DNA of 51,069 nt from Eubacterium sp. (GTDB lineage: Bacteria; Bacillota; Clostridia; Lachnospirales; Lachnospiraceae): assembly GCA_022769325.1 (NCBI GenBank), contig JALEKC010000006.1, positions 1-51,069 on the forward strand. The letters run 5' to 3'. The translations under genes were made by a program, and so were the position numbers. Positions 1 to 9,760 of the stretch are shown here, piece after piece. Each line of letters opens with the position of its first letter. Position 1 is the first letter of the stretch. The notes below the pieces were generated by a model. That model was given only the letters and a program-made list of their open reading frames with translations, was not told where the DNA came from and did not search any database.

Positions 1-3000
1 TTTACAATACAAATCATATCCCACCGCCTCCATATGTCCATGCTGCCTTGCTCCCAAAAGGTTTCCGGCACCACGGATTTCAAGGTCTCTCATAGATATT
101 TTAAACCCTGAACCAAGTTCTGTAAACTCTTTTATTGCAGCGAGACGTTTTTCTGCCACTTCCTTTAACATTTTATCCCGTTTGTACATCAAAAAAGCAT
201 AGGCCGTCCGATTGGAACGCCCCACACGTCCCCGCAGCTGATAAAGTTGGGAAAGTCCAAGTTTATCGGCCTCATCAATGATAATGGTATTGACATTGGG
301 GATGTCTAACCCTGTTTCCACGATAGTTGTGGAAACCAGCACATCAATTTCCCCATTGACAAAGGCGAACATGGTCCGTTCCAATTCCCGTTCATTCATC
401 TGTCCATGGGCGTAGGATACAATCGCCTCTGGCACAAGTTTTTGCACTTCTCCGGCAATGATATCCATATTGGCAACGCGGTTATATACATAGTAAACCT
501 GTCCGCCACGCCCGAGTTCACGAAGAATTGCTTCCCTCACAATCTCGTCATTTTTTTCCATAACAAAGGTCTGAATGGGCATACGGTCCACCGGCGGCTC
601 CTCCAGCACACTCATGTCCCGGATTCCCACAAGACTCATATGCAGTGTACGGGGAATCGGTGTTGCCGTCAGAGTAAGCACATCGATTTCATTTTTTAAC
701 TGTTTTAGTTTTTCTTTATGGGTAACACCAAAACGTTGTTCCTCATCCACGATAAGCAGCCCCAAATCCTTGTAGGCCACATCCTTTGCCAGCAAACGAT
801 GGGTTCCGACAACAATGTCAATGGCACCTTTTTTCAATTTTTCCACCGTCTGACGATTTTCCTTTGGAGTACGGAGACGGGAAAGCATCCCCACTTCCAC
901 ACTGAAGTCCCGCATTCGCTGAACAAAGGTATTATAATGCTGACCGGCCAAAACGGTGGTGGGCACCAGCACTGCCACCTGCTTTCCATCCATTACCGCT
1001 TTAAAGGCAGCGCGAATGGCAATTTCTGTCTTTCCATACCCCACATCCCCGCAAATCAGGCGGTCCATGGCTTTATTGCTCTCCATATCTCTCTTGGTAT
1101 CATCGATAGCACGAAGCTGGTCCTCCGTTTCCTCATAAGGAAATACTTCCTCAAATTCTTTTTGCCAAACCGTATCTTTTTCAAATGCATGGCCCTGTTT
1201 GGTCTGACGTTTGGCATATAAATCTACCAATTCCTGGGCAATTTCTTTGACAGCTCCCTTGACTCTTGTCTTGGTTTTCTTCCATTCCGGGGAATTGAGT
1301 TTGTTTAATTTGGGAACCTTTGCCGCATCGCTTCCCGCATATTTTTGCAAAAGTTCCAGGGAAGTTGCCGGGATATACAGATTGCTTCCCCCGGCATATG
1401 CCACCTTCAAATAATCTTTCGTAATATGATCCACTTCGATTTTCTCAATGCCTTCATAAACACCCAGACCGTGATTTTCATGAACCACATAATCCCCAAT
1501 TTTCAAATCATTGAAACTGTGAATCGCTGCCCCTTCATATCGCTTGACCCGTTTTTTTCGTTTTTTCTTTGTACCGCCAAAAATGTCTCCCTCTGTCATG
1601 ACAACAAAACGAAGATTCGGGTATTCAAAGCCTTTCCTCAGACTTCCCTTGGCAATCATCACTTCCCCCGGAAGCAACTCATGTTGTAAATCTCTGCTGT
1701 AAAAGGCATTGATTTCATAGTCCTGCAAATCCTTACAAAGCCGTTCTGCCCGGGTGCCGGAAGCAGATAAGACAAGGACGCGGTATCCATTTTTCTTCAA
1801 ACGAAGGATATCCTTGGCTAACAGGGAAAAATTGTTATTATAAGATGGGGCTGCCTGAATCTGGAAATTGTATTTGTGCTTTACGGAAAAGTCTTTTAGT
1901 TTCATATCCAGTGTCGTCATAAGCACAAGAGGCAGTTCCGACAACTTTTTCAGCAAAACCGGCAAGGAAAATAACACATCCATCTGACCCGGCAAGATAT
2001 ATCCCTTTTCCAGACGGCTAACCATGCTCTCCCGGAATTCATACTCCACCGCTTCTCCTTTTTCGATACAGCGAGCGGGCTCATCCATATAAATGCACAC
2101 ATCTTCCCCTTTAAAATAGTCAAAAAAGGAACTGACTTCTTTGGTAAAATAACTTACATAACTTTCCAGATTCACCAATCCATGGTACACTTCATAAGTT
2201 TCCCGAAATCCCGCCACGTTCTGTCGAAGCCTGGATGCTTCTTCCCGCTTTCCCTCTTCTTCAAATTTTTGAACACAGACTTGCATTTCCTCATCCATGC
2301 GATGCATGCCCGCTAAAATTCGGTCTTCCTCCAAAAATATCTCCGTGGCAGGGTAAATCTCAATCTCCGCAACATTTTCCACCGAACGCTGACTTTCCAC
2401 ATCAATCCGGCGGATATTGTCCACTTCATCTCCCCACAACTCTATACGATAGGGGCAATCCTCCGTCAGCGGAAAGATGTCAATGATGCCGCCGCGAACC
2501 GAAAATTCGCCTTCTTTTGCCACCTGACCCGTGTTTTCATATCCCACGGCCACCAGTTTCTGCTTAAGTTCCTCTAAATCCAAAATATCCTGTTCGCCCA
2601 CATGTATGCTTTTTTCTTTATAACGGGAAAATGGCAGGCAGTAATCCATGCCCCCATCCATGGTAGTCACCACCGTTACCGGTTCTCCCTCCAATAATTT
2701 CTTTATGACTTTCAGCCGCTCTTTCACAATAGCCTGCCCATGCACATCGGCGCTGTAGAAAATGAAATCCTTAGCAGGATAGTACATCACTTCCCTGTCA
2801 TAGAGTTTCAAGTCTTCCACCAATTCTTTTGCCCGGACTTCATTATGGGTAATCACAAGGCGGATTCTTTTCTCACCGCCTGTCCCAAATATCATATGAC
2901 TCTCCTGGGTATCCATACATCCGATAAGTTGAACCGGAAATTCGCCCTGTTTCATCCCCCGCATTAGCTGATCATATTCTTCCAGTTCCCCAAGAGGGGC

Positions 3001-3015
3001 AAATAATGTTTCCAA
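1..3015 (-). CDS. mfd: Transcription-repair coupling factor Mfd (C-terminus cut by window edge)
   Basis: Mfd is a DNA translocase that removes RNA polymerase stalled at lesions and recruits UvrA. The open frame runs from a TTG start (SD GGAAAGGAAG about 5 nt upstream) through the left edge with no stop, giving 1005 codons. The family is usually about 1150 residues, so roughly the last 150 (TRCF C-terminal domain) lie outside. The order is the UvrB-homology N-terminal part, the RNA polymerase-interacting region ([19 protein letters not shown], near residue 500), then the helicase core with Walker [10 protein letters not shown] near residue 660, DEEQRFG near 757, TATPIPRTL, and the second RecA lobe ([23 protein letters not shown]). 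It lies 26 bp downstream of pth in the same orientation, the pth-mfd order found near the Bacillus origin. Confidence 0.97.
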   Translation of the reverse strand, partial: METLFAPLGELEEYDQLMRGMKQGEFPVQLIGCMDTQESHMIFGTGGEKRIRLVITHNEVRAKELVEDLKLYDREVMYYPAKDFIFYSADVHGQAIVKERLKVIKKLLEGEPVTVVTTMDGGMDYCLPFSRYKEKSIHVGEQDILDLEELKQKLVAVGYENTGQVAKEGEFSVRGGIIDIFPLTEDCPYRIELWGDEVDNIRRIDVESQRSVENVAEIEIYPATEIFLEEDRILAGMHRMDEEMQVCVQKFEEEGKREEASRLRQNVAGFRETYEVYHGLVNLESYVSYFTKEVSSFFDYFKGEDVCIYMDEPARCIEKGEAVEYEFRESMVSRLEKGYILPGQMDVLFSLPVLLKKLSELPLVLMTTLDMKLKDFSVKHKYNFQIQAAPSYNNNFSLLAKDILRLKKNGYRVLVLSASGTRAERLCKDLQDYEINAFYSRDLQHELLPGEVMIAKGSLRKGFEYPNLRFVVMTEGDIFGGTKKKRKKRVKRYEGAAIHSFNDLKIGDYVVHENHGLGVYEGIEKIEVDHITKDYLKVAYAGGSNLYIPATSLELLQKYAGSDAAKVPKLNKLNSPEWKKTKTRVKGAVKEIAQELVDLYAKRQTKQGHAFEKDTVWQKEFEEVFPYEETEDQLRAIDDTKRDMESNKAMDRLICGDVGYGKTEIAIRAAFKAVMDGKQVAVLVPTTVLAGQHYNTFVQRMRDFSVEVGMLSRLRTPKENRQTVEKLKKGAIDIVVGTHRLLAKDVAYKDLGLLIVDEEQRFGVTHKEKLKQLKNEIDVLTLTATPIPRTLHMSLVGIRDMSVLEEPPVDRMPIQTFVMEKNDEIVREAILRELGRGGQVYYVYNRVANMDIIAGEVQKLVPEAIVSYAHGQMNERELERTMFAFVNGEIDVLVSTTIVETGLDIPNVNTIIIDEADKLGLSQLYQLRGRVGRSNRTAYAFLMYKRDKMLKEVAEKRLAAIKEFTELGSGFKISMRDLEIRGAGNLLGARQHGHMEAVGYDLYCK

Positions 3016-3041
3016 ACTCGCTCTTCCTTTCCAAAATCTTA

Positions 3042-3611
3042 CTATTTCTTTTTCCCATTGTACTGGTTCATGGCTGCATCCACATCCTGTGTCACAATGG
3101 TCACAACGGCTTTCACCGCTTCATCCAGCGCTTCATCCATCTTCTTTTCATCCTCTTTTGAAAATCGTCCTAGCACATGACGAACCAAATCTCCCCCCTG
3201 AGGCTTGGCACCCACACCAACTTTCACCCGGGGAAATTCGTTGGTCCCCAGATGGGCAATGATATTTTTTATGCCATTGTGTCCCCCCGCACTTCCTTTT
3301 CTGCGGACGCGTATCTGACCTACTTCCAGGTCAATATCATCATAGGCAATAATGATATCCTCCGGCTCAATTTTATAATAATCCGCTATCCTTCCCACAC
3401 TTTCGCCACTCAAATTCATAAAGGTCTGTGGCTGGGCAAGAATCACCTTTTCTCCCTCTATAAATCCCTTGCCACACACCGCCTTGTGCTCTTTGCTATT
3501 TAATGGAATATTATATTCATCCGAAAGTCTTGCAATGACTCCAAATCCTATATTATGTCTTGTCCCGGCATATTCTTTTCCCGGGTTTCCAAGTCCCGCA
3601 ATCAGTTTCAT
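3042..3611 (-). CDS. pth: Peptidyl-tRNA hydrolase
   Basis: This enzyme cleaves peptidyl-tRNA released by stalled ribosomes, recycling tRNA. The N-terminus [20 protein letters not shown] carries the family signature with the catalytic His at position 20. [10 protein letters not shown] and [23 protein letters not shown] and FPRVKVGVG follow in the usual order. An in-frame TTG lies 12 nt upstream but overlaps the SD sequence. The ATG at 3611 has GGAGG at ideal spacing, so it was chosen (189 residues, normal length). It probably shares a transcript with mfd. Confidence 0.96.
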   Translation of the reverse strand: MKLIAGLGNPGKEYAGTRHNIGFGVIARLSDEYNIPLNSKEHKAVCGKGFIEGEKVILAQPQTFMNLSGESVGRIADYYKIEPEDIIIAYDDIDLEVGQIRVRRKGSAGGHNGIKNIIAHLGTNEFPRVKVGVGAKPQGGDLVRHVLGRFSKEDEKKMDEALDEAVKAVVTIVTQDVDAAMNQYNGKKK

Positions 3612-3720
3612 AAGCGCCTCCAAATATCGGTTTTCTCCCTATTTTAACATATTTTCCTTGTGTTGTCCATGTACAAGTCTTCTGTTTGTGTCAAGTAATC
3701 CCCCCTCTCTTTCTAAAGAT

Positions 3721-3768
3721 AAAAATAAAGCTGCCGCCTCATGAATTTTCATTCATTGAAGCGACAGC
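3721..3768 (-). terminator. Intrinsic terminator after spoVG
   Basis: On the minus strand, GCTGTCGCTTCA (3768-3757) pairs with TGAGGCGGCAGC (3741-3730), a 12-bp stem with two G-U pairs. It is followed by TTTATTTTTAT. It ends the spoVG transcript ahead of pth. Confidence 0.8.
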
Positions 3769-3788
3769 CCCTTTCCACATCGATTTTT

Positions 3789-4061
3789 CTATTGATTTTC
3801 CGCTTCTTTCACGGCTTCGTGAAAACGCGTCAGGATTGCCTCCTCCAGTTGTGCACGCATCTCCGGGTTGATGGGATGTGCTACATCGCGAAACTGTTCA
3901 TCTGGTGTGCGCTTACTTGGCATCGCGATAAAATATCCTTTCTCCCCCTCAATCACTTTAATGTCATGAACGACGAAACAATCATCAAAGGTCACAGATG
4001 CTACTGCTTTCATTTTCGAGTCTTTGTCGATTACCCGAATCCGAACGTCTGTTACTTGCAT
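3789..4061 (-). CDS. spoVG: Septation/sporulation regulator SpoVG
   Basis: SpoVG is a small nucleic-acid-binding protein that affects septation and spore cortex formation in Firmicutes. From the ATG at 4061 the product is 90 residues and begins MQVTDVRIRVID, the standard SpoVG start. It continues with MKAVASVTFDDCFVVHDIKVIEG and PSKRTPDEQFRDVAHPI, the most conserved block. Longer in-frame starts upstream lack homology; this ATG follows AGAGGATAAGGGT. The gene sits about 107 bp after glgD, so glgCD read-through is possible. No convincing sigma-H promoter was found between them. Confidence 0.96.
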   Translation of the reverse strand: MQVTDVRIRVIDKDSKMKAVASVTFDDCFVVHDIKVIEGEKGYFIAMPSKRTPDEQFRDVAHPINPEMRAQLEEAILTRFHEAVKEAENQ

Positions 4062-4168
4062 ACCCTTATCCTCTCTTCTACTTTTTTTATACATGTATCT
4101 CATGCCACGCACTTTGGCGCCAACCTCTGCCAGTGAATCCCTTCGCTACCCGGCAGGTTCCGGCATTA

Positions 4169-5290
4169 TCACAACACGTATCTGTCATTCGTCTCAAGCA
4201 CAACTTTGATATCATCCAGATTTCCTACATAATTGGAATTTGCACGAATCGTATCATGACTTTCTACGATGCAATTTTCAATATATGTATTGTCTCCGAT
4301 ATAGACATCGTTCAAAATGATTGAGTTACGAATAACGGTATTATTCCCCACATAAACCTCTTTAAATAAGATAGAATCCGTCACTTCACCATTTAAAATA
4401 CAGCCACTGGAAATCAGACTGTTTTTCACCTTGGAACCGGCATTGTATTTGGCCGGTGGAAGGTCTTCTATCCTAGAAGCAATTGTCGGATATTGTGCAA
4501 AGAAATAATCACGGATATCACGATTCAAAAAGTCCATATTTGTCTTGAAATAGGAATCTACGGTGGTAATATTGCTCCAATAAGAATTCATTGGATAGGC
4601 ATATATTTTTTTCAATCCCCGATAACGGACAAAAATGTCTTTTACTAAATCAAAACCGCCTTCGCTTCCTGCACGCTCTATCATCTCAATCAATTGTCTT
4701 CTTCGAACTACATAAATACCTGTAGACACCGTCGTCTTGGATGTGACAATAGGTTTTTCTTCAAATTCTGTCACAAGACCTGTCTCATCCACGGAAACAA
4801 CCCCAAAACGACTAGGGTCATCTCTTTCCCCGAGATCCTTTGTCACAATTGTGATGTCTGCATTTTTCTGCACATGATACTCCAAAACCTTATTCAAATC
4901 CAGTTTATAAACACAATCTCCGGAAGCAATTACCACATATGGTTCATGGCTTTCCTTTAAAAAGTCGATATTTTGTGCAATGGCATCTGCTGTACCGCGA
5001 TACCAATAACTGTTGTTCTGAGTCTGGGTCGGAGTAAATACAAACAACCCACCTTGTTTTCGTCCAAAATCCCACCATTTTGAAGAATTCAAATGCTGGT
5101 TCAGAGATTTTGAATTATATTGAGTAAAAACAGCCACCTTACTGATATGAGAACTTGCCATGCTGCTCAGCGCAAAGTCAATACTGCGGTAGCCCCCTGC
5201 AATTGGCATCGCAGAAGTTGCCCTTTTCTTCGTCAAATCTCTCATACGAGGACTGTCTCCACCTGCTAAAATAATACCGATTGCTCTCAT
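4169..5290 (-). CDS. glgD: Glycogen biosynthesis protein GlgD (ADP-glucose pyrophosphorylase-like subunit)
   Basis: GlgD is the paralogue of GlgC found in Firmicutes. It forms a hetero-oligomer with GlgC and modulates its activity. The 373-residue protein has a nucleotidyltransferase fold at the N-terminus ([20 protein letters not shown]), where the usual G-x-G-x-R-L loop is altered to GGDSPRM, consistent with a weak or non-catalytic subunit. A left-handed beta-helix with repeated INDV/IGNNTVI-like hexapeptides fills the C-terminal third. The start ATG overlaps the glgC stop as ATGA, indicating translational coupling. Confidence 0.95.
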   Translation of the reverse strand: MRAIGIILAGGDSPRMRDLTKKRATSAMPIAGGYRSIDFALSSMASSHISKVAVFTQYNSKSLNQHLNSSKWWDFGRKQGGLFVFTPTQTQNNSYWYRGTADAIAQNIDFLKESHEPYVVIASGDCVYKLDLNKVLEYHVQKNADITIVTKDLGERDDPSRFGVVSVDETGLVTEFEEKPIVTSKTTVSTGIYVVRRRQLIEMIERAGSEGGFDLVKDIFVRYRGLKKIYAYPMNSYWSNITTVDSYFKTNMDFLNRDIRDYFFAQYPTIASRIEDLPPAKYNAGSKVKNSLISSGCILNGEVTDSILFKEVYVGNNTVIRNSIILNDVYIGDNTYIENCIVESHDTIRANSNYVGNLDDIKVVLETNDRYVL

Positions 5291-6564
5291 AAGATATCAC
5301 CTGCCTTTATCAAAGTTCCGCCGGCTTCCAGCGTATTATTTGGATAATCTTCCTTTGTTGTCACCCCTGATATGGCAGTATTCTTACCAATCGTCACACC
5401 GTCCGGTATCACGGTGTCATCTCCCACAGTTACCAGATTAAATGCATAGACATCCGGTTTTACCTGGTTTACTACATCATCTTCGCCGGTACCCAATACA
5501 CAATCGGCGCCGATGGTGGTATTTTCTGCAACTATCGTCTTGTTCAATATCGTATTCTTTCCAATATGTGCCGAACTCATGACAATAGAATCCCGAATCA
5601 CTGCACCTTCTTCAATGACTACATTGGATCCAATCACGGAGTTGTGCACCTCTCCATAGACTTCACAGCCATCTCCCATAATTGCTTTGTCAATAATGGC
5701 AGAACCAGAAATGTACTGCGGACGAAGCCACTCATTTTTGGTATAAATTTTCCAAAACTCCTCATAGAGATTAAATACCGGAATCAAATCTATCAGTTCC
5801 ATGTTGGATTCCCAGTATGAACCAAGGGTTCCAACATCTTTCCAATAGCCGTTGAACTCATAAGCAAAAATACGGTCTCCCCGTTCATGGCAATATGGTA
5901 TGATATGCTTTCCAAAATCACAGCCCGGCTGATCTCTCAACGTAATCAGTGCCTCACGCAGCACCGGCCACGAAAAAATGTAAATTCCCATGGATGCCAG
6001 GTTGCTTTTTGGTTGTTCCGGTTTTTCCTGAAATTCCACAATCTGCTTGTTGTCATCTGTAACACAAACCCCAAAACGACTTGCCTCTTCCATAGGAACT
6101 GGAATCGTCGCCAGTGTCACATCTGCATTATTTGATTTGTGAAAATCCAACATTACTTGATAATCCATTTTGTAAATGTGGTCGCCGCCAAGAATCAGAA
6201 CATACTCTGGATTGTACTGCTCCATATACTTTAAGTTCTGAAAAATTGCATTGGCGGTTCCTGTATACCATTCACTACTTGTACTTTTTTCATACGGTGG
6301 TAATATCGATATGCCTCCGACATTTCTGTCCAAATCCCAAGGAATACCAATTCCGATATGCGTATTCAGCTTTAACGGCTGATATTGTGTAAGCACCCCA
6401 ACGGTATCTACTCCTGAGTTAATACAATTACTCAACGGAAAATCAATGATACGATACTTTCCCCCAAAAGCAACAGCAGGTTTTGCTACATTTGCTGTAA
6501 GCACCCCAAGTCGAGAGCCCTGTCCTCCTGCCAGCAACATAGCTATCATTTCTTTTTTGATCAT
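5287..6564 (-). CDS. glgC: Glucose-1-phosphate adenylyltransferase (ADP-glucose pyrophosphorylase)
   Basis: GlgC makes ADP-glucose from ATP and glucose-1-phosphate, the committed step of glycogen synthesis. The start at 6564 was chosen because AGGGGGTGAT precedes it; it gives 425 residues, typical for the family. An extended in-frame start 108 nt upstream would lie in the promoter. Motifs: [13 protein letters not shown] (residues 11-23) for ATP binding, [46 protein letters not shown] and GYWKDVGT, then beta-helix hexapeptides. Forms an operon with glgD (4-nt overlap). The promoter is embedded in CRP/FNR-like palindromes. Confidence 0.97.
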   Translation of the reverse strand: MIKKEMIAMLLAGGQGSRLGVLTANVAKPAVAFGGKYRIIDFPLSNCINSGVDTVGVLTQYQPLKLNTHIGIGIPWDLDRNVGGISILPPYEKSTSSEWYTGTANAIFQNLKYMEQYNPEYVLILGGDHIYKMDYQVMLDFHKSNNADVTLATIPVPMEEASRFGVCVTDDNKQIVEFQEKPEQPKSNLASMGIYIFSWPVLREALITLRDQPGCDFGKHIIPYCHERGDRIFAYEFNGYWKDVGTLGSYWESNMELIDLIPVFNLYEEFWKIYTKNEWLRPQYISGSAIIDKAIMGDGCEVYGEVHNSVIGSNVVIEEGAVIRDSIVMSSAHIGKNTILNKTIVAENTTIGADCVLGTGEDDVVNQVKPDVYAFNLVTVGDDTVIPDGVTIGKNTAISGVTTKEDYPNNTLEAGGTLIKAGDIL

Positions 6565-6618
6565 CGGATCACCCCCTGTTGTAATTATGCCTGTCAAAGC
6601 GTGAAATTTGACAAGTCT

Positions 6619-6716
6619 CGTGAAACTATTCACATTATAACACAATGTATGTAAAATGTGAATAGTTTTCACAAATATTTTTTGTAAAGTTTATTTTTTT
6701 TGTGAAAAATGCACAA
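6619..6716. promoter_or_regulatory. Three CRP/FNR-like palindromes around the glgC promoter
   Basis: Three related dyads: CGTGAAACTATTCACA (6619-6634, fits the TGTGA-N6-TCACA pattern with one mismatch), TGTGAATAGTTTTCACA (6657-6673, overlaps the -35) and TTGTGAAAAATGCACAA (6700-6716). The first two are also inverted copies of each other. Together they bracket the -10/-35 of glgC. The dyads are visible directly. The identity of the regulator is inference from the known CRP/FNR site pattern. Confidence 0.6.
6634..6662 (-). promoter_or_regulatory. Sigma-A promoter of glgCD
   Basis: On the minus strand, -35 TTCACA (6662-6657), a 17-bp spacer and -10 TATAAT (6639-6634). It lies about 70 bp upstream of the glgC start. 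The -35 is inside one palindromic operator-like site and the -10 abuts another. Confidence 0.75.
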
Positions 6717-6740
6717 TTTACCAATCCTTTTCTTTTCTTC

Positions 6741-6769
6741 TTGTTTTTTTCACCTCTTCGTTTTATACT
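6741..6769 (+). promoter_or_regulatory. Probable sigma-A promoter of murC
   Basis: -35-like TTGTTT (6741-6746), a 17-bp spacer and -10 TATACT (6764-6769). It is about 50 bp upstream of the murC ATG, divergent from the glgC promoter. Confidence 0.55.
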
Positions 6770-6819
6770 TAATAAGATAAACATATCATTTTTAATATAG
6801 AAAAGGATGGTTATAAATT

Positions 6820-8202
6820 ATGTATAAAATCGATTTTAGTCACCCGGGAAAAGCGCATTTTATCGGCATAGGCGGTATTAGTATGAGTGGATTTGCAGAA
6901 CTTTTGCACACCATGGGATTTACCATTACCGGTTCCGACCGAGCCGCTTCTAAAATTACCAGACGTCTTGAAAGTCTCGGGATAAATGTAATATATGAAC
7001 AAGTTGCCGGAAATATAACAAAAGACGTGGATTTTGTTGTATATACCGCGGCCATTTCCGAAGACAATCCGGAATTTGTCCAGGCAAAGGAACTGGGGAT
7101 TCCTATGATGGAACGGGCTTCCATGGTGGGACAGGTCATGAAAAATTACTCCACGGCCATCGCTGTGGCCGGAACCCATGGCAAGACTTCCACCACTTCC
7201 ATCGCTTCTCATATATTGATGGAGGCCAATCTGGACCCCACCATTTCTGTCGGCGGCATTCTTCCTGCCATCCACGGAAATATGCGTGTAGGAAACTCTC
7301 CTACCTTTATCACGGAGGCCTGTGAATATACCAATAGTTTTTTGAAATTTCATCCTACCATTGGAATTATACTTAATATAGAAGCAGAACATTTGGATTT
7401 TTTCCGTGATTTAGCCGATGTTCGTCACAGTTTTCACGAATTCGCCAAACTGCTTCCCACTGATGGCACTTTGATTATCAATGCCGATATTGAAAATTAT
7501 GAAGAAATCACAAAGGACCTTTCCTGCAACGTACTTACCTATTCTGTAAATTCCACAGATGCCGACTTTACCGCCACAGATATTTCCTATGACGAGTTCG
7601 GATGCGGAGAATTTACGGTGGTCCAATCCGGTGTCCCGGGAGCTCATTACAAATTAAATATCGTTGGCAAACACAACATTTCCAATACGCTGGCCACACT
7701 AGCTTTATCCTCGCTTTTTGACATCCCGGAAAAAACCATCCAGGCAGGCTTACTCAAATATAAAGGAACAGAGCGCCGCTTTGAATACAAAGGAACATAT
7801 AACGGAGCCGCCGTTATCGATGACTATGCGCATCACCCAACGGAAATCCGCGCTACTTTGACATCCGCGCAAAATTACCCGCACCGTTCCCTTTACGTGG
7901 CTTTTCAACCTCATACCTATTCCAGAACCAAAAACTTTTTGGAAGATTTTGCCGAAGCTTTGTCCCTTGCTGACCATGTCATCCTGGCAGACATCTATGC
8001 TGCCCGGGAAAAAGACCCGGGAGATATTTCTTCCAATGATATCGTAGAGAGATTGAAAAAGTTAGGAACAGATGCCACATATTTGGGAGATTTTGACAGC
8101 ATCAAAAAATATTTGAAAAAAAATTTAATGCACGATGACTTGTTAATAACTATGGGTGCCGGAAACATTGTAGAAGTTGGAGAAGACCTTGTCAAGTGCT
8201 AA
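6820..8202 (+). CDS. murC: UDP-N-acetylmuramate--L-alanine ligase
   Basis: MurC adds L-Ala to UDP-MurNAc, the first peptide step of peptidoglycan precursor synthesis, in the cytoplasm. The 460-residue protein begins with the Rossmann motif FIGIGGISMSG (residues 14-24). It then has the Mur ligase P-loop AGTHGKTST (117-125), TEACEYTNSFL, the NIEAEHLDFF Mg-binding segment and DDYAHHPTEI (334-343), all diagnostic of MurC. The ATG follows AAAGGATGG. It is transcribed away from glgC and ends in the hairpin/DnaA-box region. Confidence 0.97.
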   Translation: MYKIDFSHPGKAHFIGIGGISMSGFAELLHTMGFTITGSDRAASKITRRLESLGINVIYEQVAGNITKDVDFVVYTAAISEDNPEFVQAKELGIPMMERASMVGQVMKNYSTAIAVAGTHGKTSTTSIASHILMEANLDPTISVGGILPAIHGNMRVGNSPTFITEACEYTNSFLKFHPTIGIILNIEAEHLDFFRDLADVRHSFHEFAKLLPTDGTLIINADIENYEEITKDLSCNVLTYSVNSTDADFTATDISYDEFGCGEFTVVQSGVPGAHYKLNIVGKHNISNTLATLALSSLFDIPEKTIQAGLLKYKGTERRFEYKGTYNGAAVIDDYAHHPTEIRATLTSAQNYPHRSLYVAFQPHTYSRTKNFLEDFAEALSLADHVILADIYAAREKDPGDISSNDIVERLKKLGTDATYLGDFDSIKKYLKKNLMHDDLLITMGAGNIVEVGEDLVKC

Positions 8203-8203
8203 C

Positions 8204-8404
8204 TTATCCACATTATCCACAGCCTTATCAACATTCAGTAGAAAACAAAGGCTGTGGATATTTTTATTCCCCTCATTTTTTGTGAATAACTTTTTTTCTG
8301 GTTTAATTTCGGGGAAACCCTGAAATTGCGTGTGTGAACATTTGTTTTTCACAAGCTGTAGAATGTCCTATGCAGAGTTATCCACATTATCCACATTATC
8401 CACA
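8204..8404. other. DnaA-box cluster upstream of the replication-initiation operon
   Basis: This 350-bp gap between murC and the dnaD-like gene holds five perfect TTATCCACA boxes on the plus strand: 8204-8212 and 8213-8221 in tandem, then 8378-8386, 8387-8395 and 8396-8404 in tandem. TTATTCACA is present on the minus strand (8289-8281). Near matches are TTATCAACA (8225-8233) and ATATCCACA (minus, 8261-8253). All six fit the bacterial consensus TTATNCACA. An AT-rich stretch (about 8405-8475) with the downstream promoter follows. Box identity is read directly. A role in DnaA-dependent regulation, DnaA titration or origin function is inference. Confidence 0.85.
8215..8267 (+). terminator. Intrinsic terminator of murC overlapping DnaA boxes
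   Basis: ATCCACAGCCTT (8215-8226) pairs perfectly with AAGGCTGTGGAT (8248-8259) and is followed by ATTTTTATT. Both arms contain box-like DnaA sequences, so DnaA binding and termination could interact. Confidence 0.75.
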
Positions 8405-8441
8405 TCTTCTTTTCTACTGAAAACGTACATTTTTTTGCCTA

Positions 8442-8470
8442 TTTACAGATTTCAATTTTTATCATATAAT
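8442..8470 (+). promoter_or_regulatory. Sigma-A promoter of the dnaD-dnaI-prs operon
   Basis: TTTACA (8442-8447), a 17-bp spacer and TATAAT (8465-8470), starting 38 bp after the last DnaA box. Transcription should begin near 8477. This argues against the in-frame GTG at 8476 as the start codon and for the ATG at 8554. Confidence 0.8.
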
Positions 8471-8553
8471 TCAAGGTGCCCCATGACAAACTTGTAGTGG
8501 AAAAGCCAACTCTGAGAGGACAGGGGCATATCAAAAAGGGGGACTCAACCAAG

Positions 8554-9729
8554 ATGAGTTTTTCATTAACGACACAATTTTCACAAGAATATACATATGT
8601 ACCAAATGCTTTTATCGACAATTATATGCCCTCTGCCAACGGAAGTTTTGTGAAGGTATATTTATATCTTCTCCGACAGATGGGGGCTGCCACTCCGGTG
8701 TTGACCGTGGAAATGATGGCAGACATGCTTTCCAATACGGAAGCCGATATTCTCCGCGCCCTACGGTATTGGAAAAAGCAGGGGCTTTTGGAAATCGAAG
8801 AACGGGATGGCGAGATTACCAGACTCTGTCTTCTTCCATTTGAGGAATCTGCCACCACATCGGAAGCTGTTGTTACGGATGCCAATATCATCCCACCCCA
8901 GCCCGGGCCAAAGAATTCATCCATGTCTTCTGTAGCCGCCGTGACTCCGGAGCACGTTTCTGCACCATCGGAAAGGATTTCTTCTCTCACAGAAACAGTT
9001 TCTCTGTCGGAGACGACTGTCACACCTTCAGAGGCCGTCACTTTGCGAGAATTACCACCACGTCAGAATTACACCCCGCTTATGGCAGAGGCATTGAAAA
9101 AGGACCAGGAAATCAATTCCTGCCTCACTGCAGTGGAAAGTCTTCTGGGTACTACCATGTCCGATGCCCATATGCAGTTAATTTTGTATTTAATGTCGGA
9201 TCTTAGTTTCTCTAGAGAGCTGATTATCACTTTATATGAAACTGCTCTTGCCAGAGACAAGAGAAGTTCTAGGTACATCGAAGCCATTGCTTTGGATTGG
9301 GCTAAGAAGGGGATTCACACCCCGGAGGAGGCCATGGCAGAATCCAATCAATTTCAAGGAACCTATAAGGTCATTGCCACGGCTCTGGGCATCAAACGGC
9401 CTCTTGCCCCGGCAGAACGTGCTATCATTGACCAGTTTGCCCAATTTCATTTTTCCGACGAAATATTGGCAGAAGCCTGTAACCGAACAGTATTGCAGTC
9501 CGGCGATACCAATCTGCATTATACGGCAAGTATTTTGGCGGATTGGCACAAAAAGGGTGTTCGGACTCTGGAAGATATCAAAGAATGTGATAAATCCTAC
9601 CATCGGAAGAAACAGGCCACTGCCAAAAAGAAATCCAGTGGAACACGGAATCAATTTCAGAATTTTCCGCAACGGGAATATAGTCAGTCCGACTATGACA
9701 ATTTGGAAAAGCAACTTCTGCAGTCCTAA
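8554..9729 (+). CDS. DnaD-domain replication initiation protein (DnaB/DnaD family)
   Basis: Firmicute DnaD/DnaB proteins help remodel origin DNA and load the replicative helicase. The chosen ATG gives 391 residues. The N-terminal winged-helix part begins MSFSLTTQFSQEYTYVPNAF and contains ANGSFVKVYLYLLRQM. A Ser/Thr/Pro-rich linker (about residues 105-185) follows. Two C-terminal DnaD-like modules end with the same signature, ALDWAKKGIHTPEEA and ILADWHKKGVRTLEDI. The SD (AAGGGGG) is about 13 nt from this ATG, longer than usual. The helicase loader follows after 31 bp. It could be called dnaB or dnaD in Bacillus nomenclature, so no symbol is given. Confidence 0.88.
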   Translation: MSFSLTTQFSQEYTYVPNAFIDNYMPSANGSFVKVYLYLLRQMGAATPVLTVEMMADMLSNTEADILRALRYWKKQGLLEIEERDGEITRLCLLPFEESATTSEAVVTDANIIPPQPGPKNSSMSSVAAVTPEHVSAPSERISSLTETVSLSETTVTPSEAVTLRELPPRQNYTPLMAEALKKDQEINSCLTAVESLLGTTMSDAHMQLILYLMSDLSFSRELIITLYETALARDKRSSRYIEAIALDWAKKGIHTPEEAMAESNQFQGTYKVIATALGIKRPLAPAERAIIDQFAQFHFSDEILAEACNRTVLQSGDTNLHYTASILADWHKKGVRTLEDIKECDKSYHRKKQATAKKKSSGTRNQFQNFPQREYSQSDYDNLEKQLLQS

Positions 9730-9760
9730 GGATTTGCAGTCATGAAGAAAAGAGGAAACC

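Noticed and set aside
4062-4230. Sigma-H promoter for spoVG
   Set aside because: An AGGAAAT and a CGAATGA occur upstream, but about 27 bp apart, too far for sigma-H. Expression may come from the glgCD transcript or an unseen promoter.
8204-8475. Chromosomal oriC
   Set aside because: DnaA boxes and AT-rich DNA are present, but dnaA and dnaN are not next to it and no clear DnaA-trio or unwinding element was recognised. Kept as a DnaA-box cluster only.
8476-8553. GTG start of the DnaD-domain gene at 8476
   Set aside because: It lies at the predicted transcription start of the TTTACA-17-TATAAT promoter, and family similarity begins at MSFSLTTQF.
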